Shown: positions 1 through 9,971 of the stretch, one piece after another
Layout of the letters: each line of letters begins with the position of its first letter
How positions within the stretch are numbered: the first letter of the stretch is position 1
DNA from: Amyelois transitella
Taxonomy: Eukaryota > Arthropoda > Insecta > Lepidoptera > Pyralidae
NCBI RefSeq assembly: GCF_032362555.1
Contig: NC_083518.1
Span: forward strand, 2,554,501-2,618,500
Length of the DNA: 64,000 nucleotides
Direction of reading: 5' to 3'
Notes under the pieces: generated by a model
Told to the model about the DNA's origin: nothing
What the model saw: the letters and a program-made list of their open reading frames with translations, nothing else
Database searches by the model: none
Translations under genes and position numbers: made by a program

Positions 1-140
1 TTCTTCGTTTAGGCGTTCGGCTAGCAACATGAGACTATGTATTTGAATCTTAATTCGCCATTTAGCTGAACGTGGCTTTTCATTATTTTCGAAACTGTTA
101 ACTGCGGTAGGGATAAGACGTGATTATATTGTATTATATG
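1..140 (+). repeat. Rep-A fragment cut by window edge
   Basis: The 3' half of a Rep-A short element: the regions that read in intact copies as the lead-in to the conserved block, the TTTGAATCT block, AGCTGAACGTGGC and the GGGATA..GACGTGATTATAT end are all recognisable. Its 5' part lies outside the window. It is diverged from the best copies. Confidence 0.6.
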
Positions 141-404
141 TTATGCTAGATTTTGATAATCGATTCCTTAACGAATTATTGGTACTAATTTGTAAGTACA
201 CCATGGTGTCTTAGCGAGTCAAGCAAGTTGTCAATTTATCTAACGTGGTCCATGGCAACAAATAGCGAATACCAGTCTTTGCATAAGCCTTACATTTTGT
301 ACCTACTATAAACTTGGAAGAAAATGGTATCGGCCAATCGCATAACAAATTTGCGGAGTGGAATGGAAACACACTTCCTACTGATTCGGGAGCGCGTAAT
401 TTTA

Positions 405-470
405 AAATGACTGCGGCGCCCGCGCAGGCGGCGGCCCGGTCGGGGTGACGTCACAATGTCACGGTATTTT
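405..470. other. Short GC-rich patch with a CRE-like palindrome
   Basis: About 65 bp of very GC-rich sequence in AT-rich surroundings, ending in the palindrome TGACGTCA at 446-453, the consensus site for CREB/ATF bZIP factors. A 13-codon ATG ORF begins at 407, too short to call a gene. It could be a promoter or enhancer remnant. No transcript evidence is visible. Confidence 0.3.
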
Positions 471-559
471 CAGAATAGCCAGATATTCCAAGAGGAAACG
501 TGTAAATTGCAATGAGTTTTCGCGAAAGAAGTAACTGAGGAGAGACAAAGAAAGAAAAC

Positions 560-715
560 GGCTGGAAATAAAAATTCTAGGAAAAAAAGTAGCCTATGTC
601 ACTTCCTATTCTACGTCTGTAGCAAATTTCGTGAAAATCAGTACAATAGTTTTCGAGTTTATTTGTTACAAACATACAAAAACACAAATCTTTTCTCTTT
701 ATAAGTACTGTGAAT
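560..715 (+). repeat. LINE 3'-end fragment
   Basis: The run AGCCTATGTCACTTCC, then CAAATTTCGTGAAAATC, then GTTTTCGAGTTTATT..ACAAACATACAAA follows the order of the 3' tail of a common lepidopteran LINE, probably RTE-type, but its end is degraded. Confidence 0.45.
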
Positions 716-765
716 GTGGATTAAATTAGTCACAAGAGGTCCAAATTTTGAACATTCTACTTATA

Positions 766-820
766 CATACATACATAAAAGCACGCCTCTCTCAATAGGG
801 AGTGACTACCTTTTCCGTTC
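766..820 (-). repeat. Rep-B tail fragment
   Basis: The reverse complement gives the Rep-B 3' end (AAAAGGTAGTCACTCCCTATT, diverged, then GAGGCGTGC and a TATG-type tail). Only about 50 bp survive. Confidence 0.45.
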
Positions 821-1084
821 CGTTTGCAAAATTTAAAAAGACATGTTGGATTATTTCTGTTTTCATGGAACACCCGGCCGTCTGTTTATGCAATAAATTA
901 AACATAAAGTCTGCCGTAATGTAAACGGTTATGGGCCCACCCACCTAAACAATTGGCTAGGTCGTTGTGATTACATTTACTAACTTATGACATTTAGATG
1001 ATTCTGTTCTGGTAACGAAGATAAAACATAGTGTGTTCTAGCAGATTTTCTTTCCGTTCTTATTGTACACGTCATTCAGGAAAA

Positions 1085-1237
1085 AAGCTTATGAATTTGA
1101 GATTCTTCTTTTAGGTTATGGGCCTAGCTTAGGTTATATCACTATCTTTTTATGTCAATCATTAAGCCATAAGAAAGCTTAGAGTCTTGCAACTGTTGGC
1201 TCTATCTACCCCGTTAAGGAGAAAGGAGTGATATGTG
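1085..1237 (+). repeat. Rep-A fragment, diverged
   Basis: GAGATTCTTCTTTTAGG, TCATTAAGCC and CTGTTGGCTCTATCTACCCC occur in Rep-A order, with internal loss and divergence. This is an old copy. Confidence 0.5.
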
Positions 1238-1384
1238 ACGAGTCTTCCATTTAAATATATTTTATAGTGTCTTTAACTTAATCCTTATTTAATTTACAGG
1301 CAGGCTTTCAGGTTCAGACATCAATTAAAACTAAAAGATATTACCTACTCGTACGAAACTATGATAGTTGGTATTATGTAGACA

Positions 1385-1475
1385 TTCGATAGGAAAGGAT
1401 TATTAGAAATTCCTGCGGGAACAAGAGACGACGGAATTTTACGTTTTACGCGGGCGTAGCCGCGGGTGCAAGAGA
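1385..1475 (-). repeat. 5' end of a LINE-like element, reversed
   Basis: Read on the minus strand this begins GCACCCGCGGCTACGCCCGC and runs into a TTCCCGCAGGAA block, the usual start of RTE-like elements in lepidopteran genomes. Family placement is by eye. Confidence 0.4.
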
Positions 1476-2984
1476 GCGCACAGTAATAAGAGATGTTAAA
1501 TTTTCATACCCTGTGAAAGTGTGGTAGGTAAAGATTTCATTCCACCACGCCGTATGGTTTTACATAAAAAAAAGAAAACGGAATTTCAATTGTTTTAACT
1601 TTTTAAAATATAAAGTGATTCCATCAATGCACTAAAGCTTGAAGTTAAGTGAGAACTAAGTAACAAACTGCCAAAACACATCAAGAGATGGCGTTACTAT
1701 GACCAAATTTAGACATTTGACGCAAAAATGCAATAAAATTGTAAAAATATACTATAATACATATTTTTGTATGTGAATAAGCCTCTGAATTAACTGCACG
1801 TAAAAAAACAGTGCTTTTAAGTAACACTGAAAATATCTAACTATTAAAATCTCGGTCTGAAGACAATTTACAATTTTACATGCATTTAGTCCGTGGCCGC
1901 AAAAAAAAATGGAAAATATCCATGCTTGAATGATTCATATCATAGTGTTTCCCTGGAATATTTGACTGTTTGAATATTTTAATATTTGACCTTGTATACT
2001 TTGATGTCATACATTTATTGTAAAAATATAAATTTAGAGACTGTAGTTACCATAAATAAATAATATTTTAAGGCAAAACAGACAGACAGTTATACCTAAC
2101 AAAACTTAAGATTTTTTTTTTAACTGAAATATACTTTTTATTGAATATTTTCAATACCGAGCAGCTAAAATCTTAGGTCTACCTGTTCAGTAAAAAATAA
2201 AAGTAGAAAGTATAAGGAAAATCGTAAACAAAAACAATAATTTCGAATTAACAAACACAATAATTTCAAGTGAACTACAGAACAGACAGCACTATTCTGA
2301 CAAAAGTAAATATAAATCGCGTCAAAAATCGTTCATTTTCCATAATAATCATTATACCTGTTTATGCAACTAATTAATGGTTTATTTATATTCAACATTA
2401 TCTCCGTTATCAGTCGTTAACCTGCCCTCCACGTGCTCGTAGTATAGTATTTTGTTAGTTTTGAAGCTGTAGCTCTCAGCCAAACAAACAAATTTTGCCT
2501 CATTCAAGCTCTAGAGAAAGACAGGTTATAAAAATCATTTGGCCGACGACCGAGAAGTATACATAGCAGAGAGCTATTCGTAAAATAGAACGATAAGTTG
2601 GCCAGCTGAGCGAAAGAGAGGGTCTTATACGTTGCTTAGTCTGTGCGAGGAGTGCGAACCGGTTAGGTCAGAGCGTCTGCGTTGACTTCGAAGAAATGAG
2701 AGGAGGATATGTTAAGTCTAATGTGTTCGAGTGGGACGGGTGAAGGTTGCATGTTTTAGCGTGGAAATTTCCACTGCAGACAATGAAACTTGAACGCATG
2801 GGAGGGTTAAGTGATGTAGTAAAGTGATTAATATTTAACCATCGACATCGACATTACAGTTAAATTTTGATGAGATCGATATGGTGTATAAAAATTTCCT
2901 CATCAATCAATTAACTACCTGTACAATAAATTTGTCCAATAAATTTATTTAAAATCATATCATAACATAACATTTAATTACGTT
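1476..2984. other. Intergenic or intronic, no gene seen
   Basis: AT-rich sequence with no ORF or splice pattern resembling a conserved exon. A less AT-rich stretch at about 2,405-2,810 has no recognisable coding content. If slit's upstream exons lie to the left, this is slit intron. Confidence 0.5.
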
Positions 2985-3140
2985 TATACTCCCTGCGGGG
3001 TATTCAGAGCCAACAGTCATCAAAAAGACTGAAAGGCCACGTTCAGCTGTTTGGCTTAATGATAGAATTGAAATTCAAATAGTGACATAATGCTAGCTAG
3101 TATCGAAAAGAGATGGAGTAATCCTATTCTTTTTTGTTAA
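2985..3140 (-). repeat. Rep-A copy, partial
   Basis: Begins in the CTCCCTGCGGGGTATTCAGAGCC end block, passes GGCCACGTTCAGCTGTTTGG and ends in AGAGATGGAGTAATCCTATTC. The middle is deleted and the terminal CCGTGTGG is missing. Confidence 0.75.
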
Positions 3141-3821
3141 TAATCGATTATTCTAATTAATACCTTTGAAATGAAAAAGTAATAGGAACACAAAAATAAG
3201 TGCAACGTTAACGTTCCATCATTCGCCAAAATTACTTTGGCTGTGTATTTAATATTCACGAAAGGATTACCTAAATAAATCAAAAATTAAGTATTCCATC
3301 GTATTTCTATTAAACATAACTAAGAACCCTTCTTACTACTTCACCATTTAAATGATAGATATATCAAAAACAGTTCATTAGTATTTTAAGAATTACTAAC
3401 AGCATAGGCATAAAAAAATATTCTTCAATTCTTTTACATTTTTATATCTCATACACTTTTGAACTTCAATTATATAAAAAATCATTATTCCATATCCTGG
3501 AATATTTTTTATTATTTTTTTCCAAATAGTCTTTGCTGTAGTCGATATCAGTATCTATCGACCTCGTCCCATCACTAGCTGGCGGCCGTCTGCGCGGTCG
3601 CCAAGCGGCAAGCACGGACGCTTGCATAATTACATTTAACGGCCGTACCAACTCTTATCAAATGTTAGTTTTCTCATAAACTTATCACAAATTGATAAAA
3701 TACCAAATGGCAGCTCGACGATTTTATTTCAGATCTGTAAAATCGCCAATTTTTTCAACAATTTTATAATAAATCGCACATTGCACAGCTTAAAATGGAA
3801 TATAAAAGAAATTTAGTATAG
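3141..3821. other. No gene seen
   Basis: AT-rich sequence containing one GC-richer patch at about 3,575-3,650. The patch translates without stops for a stretch but resembles no known domain, so I do not call it. Confidence 0.4.
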
Positions 3822-4507
3822 ACTAGCTGTGCCCGCGACTTCGTCCGCGTGGAATAGTTATTTTGGACATCATATTTATTTCTCGGTCAGGCGGTCACGC
3901 GTATTAGAAAGAACGCTGGTTCGCCGTATTAAATGTTTTGCTGCAAATTGCTTATAACGACTATATCTCAAAACCTATTCGTCTGATTTATATACTGTAA
4001 ATGGCAATTTTAGTCTACATGAAAAGCCGAAAGTAATAAACATATTTATTTGGATAAGGATTAATACTGAATTAAAGAAAGTTGGTTTCAAAATAACTTA
4101 TGTTTATAATGAAAAAATAATCTTAAAAAATTAACATAAAAGTGGTTATTGTAAGTAAACCTTAAGAGATAGATATATGCTCTCGCGGACTTTTTTGTGG
4201 CAAAAAATGAGTACTTCACATCTTTAGTACATTGTTTTACTATATCTTTGTTGGTTTGCGCAGCGTTCGCGTGGAAAGCTCGCAGATGGCCGACTCATTC
4301 AACTTTCACCTGCATTGTTGACGTTTCCCGTAGGAAATCCGGGATAAAATGTAGCCTATAGCCTTCCTCGATAAATAGACTATCTAACAGTGAAAGAATT
4401 ATTCAAATCGGTTCAGTAGTTTCTGAGATTAGCGCGTTTAAACAAACAAACAAACAAACAAACAAACAAACAAAACAAACTCTTCAGCTTTATAATATAA
4501 GTATAGA
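3822..4507 (+). repeat. Rep-C element with an internal (CAAA)n
   Basis: Starts TAGCTGTGCCCGCGACTTCG near 3,825, continues through the TAGCCTATAGCCTTCCTCGA and CAGTAGTTTCTGAGATTAG blocks, and ends TTATAATATAAGTATAGAT. It carries a (CAAA)n microsatellite at about 4,440-4,480, just before the end. It stops about 35 bp before the slit exon acceptor. Confidence 0.8.
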
Positions 4508-4543
4508 TTTCGCACTATAAAACGATCCTATATTCTCCACCAG

Positions 4544-4721
4544 CTACTTAGAATCCAATGAGATAACCAGCATCACGGCAGACCAGATCCGCCACTTGAC
4601 CCAGCTGACACGCCTGGACTTGTCCAACAATAAGATCAGCGTGCTCCCAAACAACACCTTCGAAGCTCTCAGCAAGTTGTCCACTTTGATCGTCAGCTAT
4701 AACAGACTTCGATGTGTACAG
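4544..4721 (+). CDS. sli: slit exon, fourth leucine-rich-repeat block
   Basis: A 178-bp internal exon, in frame [10 protein letters not shown]...[14 protein letters not shown]. It contains two leucine-rich repeats ([15 protein letters not shown] and [11 protein letters not shown]). The order and wording match Drosophila Slit LRR block D4 ([30 protein letters not shown]). Slit is a secreted ligand of Robo receptors that repels axons at the midline; this block is known for dimerisation rather than Robo binding. The acceptor is CACCAG|C; the first base completes a codon begun in an upstream exon. The donor is CAG|GTATTG, phase 0, which joins the exon at 5,946 in frame. No upstream exon was found in the 4.5 kb to the left. 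Confidence 0.88.
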
Positions 4722-4744
4722 GTATTGGGTTTGAAGCTTCTACC

Positions 4745-4918
4745 TCCTGGATTTAGTGCCGGTCGCATCATTACTCTGGAGAGGAGCTCGGGGTGCGCCT
4801 TTGACCATGGATCGTGGATTGGGTGAGTCAGGTTTTTAAACGAAGTGACACCCGTCTGTTCGCAACCTTTGCAGGGGAACCTGACCCGCATTGGATCGAT
4901 CATGATTACACATCTGGA
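4745..4918 (-). repeat. Rep-F tail fragment
   Basis: The minus strand reads as the tail of a tRNA-headed SINE: GATCCAATGCGGGTCAGG, TTGCGAACAGACGGGTGTCA, CCACGATCC, GGCGCACCCCGAGCTCC. It lies in the slit intron only 20-odd bp after the donor. The ORF that runs across it is not a gene. Confidence 0.65.
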
Positions 4919-4959
4919 TAAATAAATAAATAAATATATACAGGACAAATCATACAGAT

Positions 4960-5172
4960 TGAGTTAGCCTCGAAGTTAGTTCGTGACTTGTGTTACGAGA
5001 TACTAACACAACGATACTATATTTTACAATAAATACTTATATGTTTATCTAAAATATTTAGGACCCAGGCCAATCAGAAAAAGTTCTTTTCTCATCATGC
5101 CCTGGCCGGGATTCTAACCCGGGACCTCCGGTGTCACAGACAAGCGCACTACCGCTGCGCCACAGAGGCCGT
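4960..5172 (-). repeat. Rep-T: tRNA-derived SINE
   Basis: On the minus strand the head reads GGCCTCTGTGGCGCAGCGG (A box) and later CGGGTTAGAATCCCGG (B box), spaced as in a tRNA gene, then CAGGGCATGATGAG and an AT-rich body. It is a SINE and not a functional tRNA, because the acceptor stem is not closed and the body continues well past it. A second copy lies at 55,312-55,505. Confidence 0.75.
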
Positions 5173-5576
5173 CAAATGGATGTATAACTGTAGGAAGTAT
5201 AGTTGCAAAGATAGTTATTCCTACAGAAGATAGAAGGAGAAAAGAAGAAACAAATATTCGGACAACTCAGGATCCGATTAGTTAGTTAGTTAGTTATTCC
5301 TACAGTTACCATGATCGATCCAATACGAGTTACTGTATTTGGTTACCTGAGTGTGTAGGTTTCCTCAATAAATTTTTTTATTTGTATCTTTTGTTAAGAG
5401 TTAGTTTCTAGTAATTTAAAGTTTCGTAATTACTTCGAAAGACTGACTTTAAACGCTAACTCAATCTGTGTTATTTTGTTCTGTAGGTATATTTTATTTA
5501 TAAATCATTAAGTAATTAAATCCATCTAGATCTAAAGTATTTAAATCATTATTAATTTAAACTTTATTGCACAATT

Positions 5577-5815
5577 TGTGTGGTTCCAATACAAAAAAGA
5601 ATAGGACCACTCCATCTCTTTCCCATAGATGTCGTAAAAGGCGACTAAGGGATAGGCCTACAAACTTGGGATTCGATTTCAGGCGATGGGCTAGCAACCT
5701 GTCACTATTTGAATCTCAATTCTATCATTAAGCCAAATAGCTGAACGTGGCCATTCAGTCTTTTCAAGACTGTTGGCTCTGTCTACCCCGCAAGGGATAG
5801 TGACCATATGTATGT
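5577..5815 (+). repeat. Rep-A copy, nearly full length
   Basis: GTGTGGTTCC at the start, then AATAGGACCACTCCATCTC, GATGTCGTAAAAGGCGACTA, ATGGGCTAGCAACCTGTCAC and a CCATATGTATGT end. A small deletion removes CGGCAC after the first block. It lies in the slit intron, 130 bp before the next exon. Confidence 0.85.
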
Positions 5816-5945
5816 TTATTGTACAAATAGCAAATGTACCTATAGCACAATTGGCGGACTTAATGCTAGATGCATTATCTACAAGTCAACCATTGGGTGA
5901 GACAGAGAATTCAAGTTCAATTTTTTTCCTAATTTTCTTCAACAG

Positions 5946-6055
5946 CGTGACGCGTTAAAAGGCCTGACGCAACTCCGAGTGCTTTCTCTCCACGGTAATA
6001 ACATTTCGATGTTAGCTGACGGGGTCTTCAGAGACTTGGAATCTATTTCACATGT
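5946..6055 (+). CDS. sli: slit exon, end of leucine-rich-repeat block 4
   Basis: A 110-bp internal exon reading [20 protein letters not shown] then [17 protein letters not shown]. Drosophila Slit at this point reads in the same register ([35 protein letters not shown]). The acceptor is TTCTTCAACAG|CGT, phase 0, and the donor is CATGT|GTAAGT, phase 2. The next exon should open with the ALGSNP and Cys-rich cap sequence. I did not find that, nor any EGF, laminin-G or cystine-knot exon, in the remaining 58 kb of the plus strand. Confidence 0.88.
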
Positions 6056-6065
6056 GTAAGTATAA

Positions 6066-6190
6066 CAAAATCTCAATTATATCATTAATCCTAACAGCTA
6101 AATGTGGCCTATCATCATGTACGTCTTCAAGACTGTCTATCTACCCCACAAGGGATATAGACGTGTTTATATGAATGAATGAATGATGTA
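6066..6190 (+). repeat. Rep-A 3' fragment
   Basis: TCTCAATTATATCATTAA, AGCTAAATGTGGCC and TCTACCCCACAAGGGATATA, then a TGAA repeat tail. It starts about 10 bp after the slit donor. Confidence 0.7.
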
Positions 6191-6204
6191 CAATATAAAG
6201 TATG

Positions 6205-6345
6205 ATAGGCTCATAAAATTGGGATTCTTCTTTTAGGCGATGGCATCCTGTCACTATTTGAATCTGCATTCTATTATTGTGCCAAACAGCTGAACGTGGC
6301 CTATCAGTCTTTATAAGACTTTTGGATCTGTCTGCCCGCAAGGAA
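6205..6345 (+). repeat. Rep-A 3' fragment
   Basis: A second piece directly after the previous one: AAATTGGGATTCTTCTTTTA, GTCACTATTTGAATCTGC, AGCTGAACGTGGCCTATCAG and TCTGCCCGCAAGG. Both are partial and in the same orientation. Confidence 0.7.
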
Positions 6346-6446
6346 TTAAGAAGAGTTTTTTTGAATAGCGCAGAAGTACCTTCAAATCCTATCCTATATA
6401 ATCCTACATACGAGTACATATATACACAATTTTGTGTATATATGTA

Positions 6447-7345
6447 TACTAGCTGTTGCCCGCGACTTCGTCCGCGTAAATTTCGAGTTGAATCTTGATC
6501 ATACAGACAGATAGACAAAAAATGTAATCTATCCGTTTCAGCCAAAAATATTAAATGTACAGACAAAATATTTTTCCTGTTTTATTATATGTATTGTATA
6601 GATTGTTCAGCGGACGGTTATATACGCATAGTAAACGTTGTAATATTAATTTGTGCTCGTTGTAAAATAAATTAGATCCAGTTTTAATAATGTGCTATCA
6701 TGAGTGACGAAAAAGAAGATGGGGTTTTTATTTGTCTGTAAAAAAAAGGAGTGAAGATCTGATAATATTTTCCGAGGAGACTTTCAAAAAATGTCAGACT
6801 ATTTTAAAATTACGAAAAATACATAACCTCAAATATACCTAGTGAATATGTAAACTCTGGTTATCATCGACCATGTTATAAAGCATTTACAGGTATTATG
6901 AAGAAATACTTTATCGATGAACCTTTAAGTGCGGGAAAGTTTTGTAGTTACCGGTAACTCATCTCCAACTTCGTCATCATCACTTATTATGTATGTTAAA
7001 GAGACGACTGAAAGTTGTCATACAAAGTCTTTCTTCTTTCTTCTGTCTTTTAAGGATGGGAAATCATCAAATGACCTCTCCCGCTCTGGGTGGAACGGAA
7101 GGGAGTGTCAGACTTTTACTGACTAAAACCCACCTCGTTCCTTCAGTTGCCCTTTGCGTTCCGGGGCCACGGTATCTCGTTAGAACTTTCCCGCAGCCCC
7201 GGCTCAGTTTATCCCGTTTCGCCCCCTTGGGGGTTGACATTTCAAAAATCCCTTCTTAGTGCTCACTTATGTTACTAAAGGAACCTCTGTTCAAAATCTC
7301 AGACTCCTATACCGAGCGGTTTCGGCTGTGCGTTAATAAATCAGT
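6447..7345 (+). repeat. LINE remnant (Rep-C-type start, different 3' end)
   Basis: Opens with TACTAGCTGTTGCCCGCGAC at about 6,447. Around 7,050-7,260 it encodes GNHQMTSPALGGTEGSVRLL, a peptide seen repeatedly in moth repeat DNA, followed by a CCTTGGGGGTTGACATTTC block. It may be one old element with insertions or several joined fragments. The overlapping ORFs here are not host genes. Confidence 0.55.
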
Positions 7346-7489
7346 CACCCAATCGCACCCCCTAAATCACGATTGGAGGGTAGTTTGAAAAAACTTATAA
7401 TGTCAAACATATTTACTTGCCTATGTACGTGTTCATGCCAAGTTTCAATTTTATAAACCCAAGGAATAAGATTTTTCATAGAAACGTTT

Positions 7490-7665
7490 TTACCCCTTTT
7501 CCCCCCCTTGGGGGTTGAATTTCCAAAAATCCTTTCTTAGTGCTCCCCTACATATCCCAAGGAACCTACATTCTAAATTTCAGCTGTCTACGACCAGTAG
7601 TTTCGACTGTGCGTTGTCTGTCAGTCAGTCACTCAGTAACGGAAGAGTTTTATATATATAGATTA
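7490..7665 (+). repeat. Second LINE 3' end, duplicate of 7,210-7,345
   Basis: CCCCCTTGGGGGTTGAATTT, AATCCTTTCTTAGTGCTCCC, TTTCGACTGTGCGTTGTCTG, then GTCAGTCAGTCACTCAG and a TATATATATAGAT end. It repeats the block at 7,215-7,330 with about three quarters identity by eye. Confidence 0.6.
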
Positions 7666-9610
7666 GAATAACTTTTTTTTCCTGTCACACGTAATTCTAA
7701 AGTTCAATATGTACTTACGTAAATAATAAGTAGGTAAGTACCTACTTACTGTCTAACTGTCAACAGAACTAAACTCAAAAATTGCGATAAATTGACAAAA
7801 ATCGAGAAAAGAATCGAAATGCACGATTATAGATACATAAATCGAAATATATAATATAATATATGTATGTACTTATGTCTTCCGTATTGCTACAGATACA
7901 CACATCATAAGCCATCTCAAAGTCACTGCTTTCCTTGTTAGACAAACTTTAATATTCATAACATGATAATTTTATTCAAAACCGTCTGATTGTCGAACAA
8001 AATGTATGAATTTACTATAAGTTGGTGGTTTTGATTCAATGAACCGGCCAAGGACAGCAACCTTAGACCTTCGCACTTACATCATGTACATATTTAAAGA
8101 ATAGATATTTTTCCTTAAATGCGATATGAGAAAATAAAATAGGGTACCTATAGTTATATGGTAATTTCTAAAGAACAGTATAACTATCCATTTAGTCATA
8201 TAACTTTATTACATTCATACATATAATCACGTCTATATCCCTTGCGGGGTAGACAGAGCCAACAGTCTTGAAAAATTTTTACTTTATTTACTACATAAAT
8301 AAGTATGTAACTCTTATTTGCTTGTAACATTTAAACTATGGAGTGTAAAAAACAACAACAAAAAAGCAGCAATAAAAAAAGGTTTCTTTCAAATCCTTTA
8401 CATAAAAAGAAAGAACTCTTGAAAAAATATCCCACAGAAATAGAGAAGTTATAAAAAAAAAGTTAATTCCTTAAAAACAATAAAAATATAAGTAGGTATA
8501 GTTAAAGTAAGTTTGATTCAAAGGTAAAAAAAATAAAACAGAACGAGAGAAATTATAAAAATAACAATAATAAGTATTGTTAAAATTTTCAACTATAATA
8601 AAAGAAATACTCAAAATATAAAATCATTCGTTGAAGTAAAAGTAAGTTAGATTCTTCAATAACGTTGCTTAGGCTGACGCAATTCATGTGTAATTTGCTT
8701 TGACTTGCACGCTACTTGAATGCTTAGTAATTTGAGCTGTGTTTTTGTTTTTCAGATTTTATACCACTAGCTGCGCTCCGGGGCTTCGCTTTCGTGAAAA
8801 TTTCGGGATTAAAAGTACCTTATATGTTATTTCATGTTTTAATCAACCTGTATGTCAAATACAGAAGATTTAAAGAGTAACAAACATACATACCTACATC
8901 CAAACTTTTAATTATTTTTTTTAATAGGATAAGATATTTATCAAAGTATTAATTACTTTGTCAACATTACAATAGCTATAACTTATACATTGTTAAAGGA
9001 TTTACATGAATGATTGGAAAAAGATGGATATTAATTAGGCTATTATAACATTTCCTCCTAACAATTATTAACCAATAAGACTACTCGTATCTAGAAAGTT
9101 CTACGATTCCGTATGCGGTCTTCATTAAGAGAAAATTGCTCTAAATTCCCTCGGGAAAGACAATTATCGTTATTTTAACTGGGCAAATAAACTGGCAATT
9201 GGTAATTAAAGATAGATAAGTCTGTCGAAAAAATTATTGCAAAATTTTTCCCTCAAGTCATACGATAACAACTGGATAAAAAATATGATAAAAATAGTCC
9301 AAATCAGTGGTCGTCTACGGTGTTTTTCCAAATCACGTGCGAGCCAGTAGAGTTCAATACGGCAATAAAGTGTAATAAGTGTAATTTGACATAATTGCAG
9401 CATACAATCACTATTGTCGTTGCGTAATTGCTGTAATAGCTTAAGATAATTACTTATTGTCCAGTACTGCGGTCACACATAGCGCGTAGAACAGACGACA
9501 GAGAATTCTAGAAAGGCTAAGACCGACCTTTTTGTCACAACCACCCATGGTTCTACCAACCCTTTCGGTTCATGGGAGCAGTGCCTCTTTTCTCACGATT
9601 GCTTTTTATT
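7666..9610. other. No gene; A-rich sequence and short repeat pieces
   Basis: Contains a Rep-A tail at 8,213-8,272 (minus), an A-rich stretch at about 8,340-8,640 and a Rep-C-like start at 8,766-8,860 (ACTAGCTGCGCTCCGGGGCT). I see no exon-like sequence. Confidence 0.5.
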
Positions 9611-9726
9611 TTTTACTAGAGGCCGCCCGCGACTTCGCCCGCCGCGAAATTAAAGAGATACTGAGTGATTGATTGACATATCAACACACAGCCCGAACCG
9701 AGCTGCATATTGAAATTTGTCATTGC

Positions 9727-9971
9727 TTGAGTTCCATGAAAAGAATAGGAACACTCCATCTCTTTCCCATGCATGTCGTAAAAGGCGACTAAAGGATATG
9801 CTTACAAACTTGGGATTCTTTTTAAGGCGATGGGCTAGCAACCTGTCACTATTTGAATCTCAATTCTATCATTAAGCCAAATAGCTGCACGTGGCCATTT
9901 AGTCTTTTCAAGACTGTTGGCTCTGTCTACCCCGCAAGGACATATATAGACGTAACCATATGTATGTATGT
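9727..9971 (+). repeat. Rep-A copy, 5' truncated
   Basis: From CCATGAAAAGAATAGGAACA through CCATGCATGTCGTAAAAGGC, GGCGATGGGCTAGCAACCTG and TGTCTACCCCGCAAGG to a CCATATGTATGTATG end. A Rep-C-type start (GGCCGCCCGCGACTTCGCCC) lies about 100 bp upstream at 9,620. Confidence 0.8.

Noticed and set aside
4441..4480. Regular (CAAA)n array considered as a CRISPR- or satellite-like array
   Set aside because: It is a plain 4-bp microsatellite within Rep-C.
5090..5170. Possible tRNA gene on the minus strand
   Set aside because: The A and B boxes are present, but the acceptor stem does not close and the same unit recurs at 55,430 with a shared non-tRNA body; it is a SINE head.
6141..6566. Minus-strand ORF of 141 codons
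   Set aside because: It is antisense to Rep-A pieces and a LINE start; the translation is repeat DNA.
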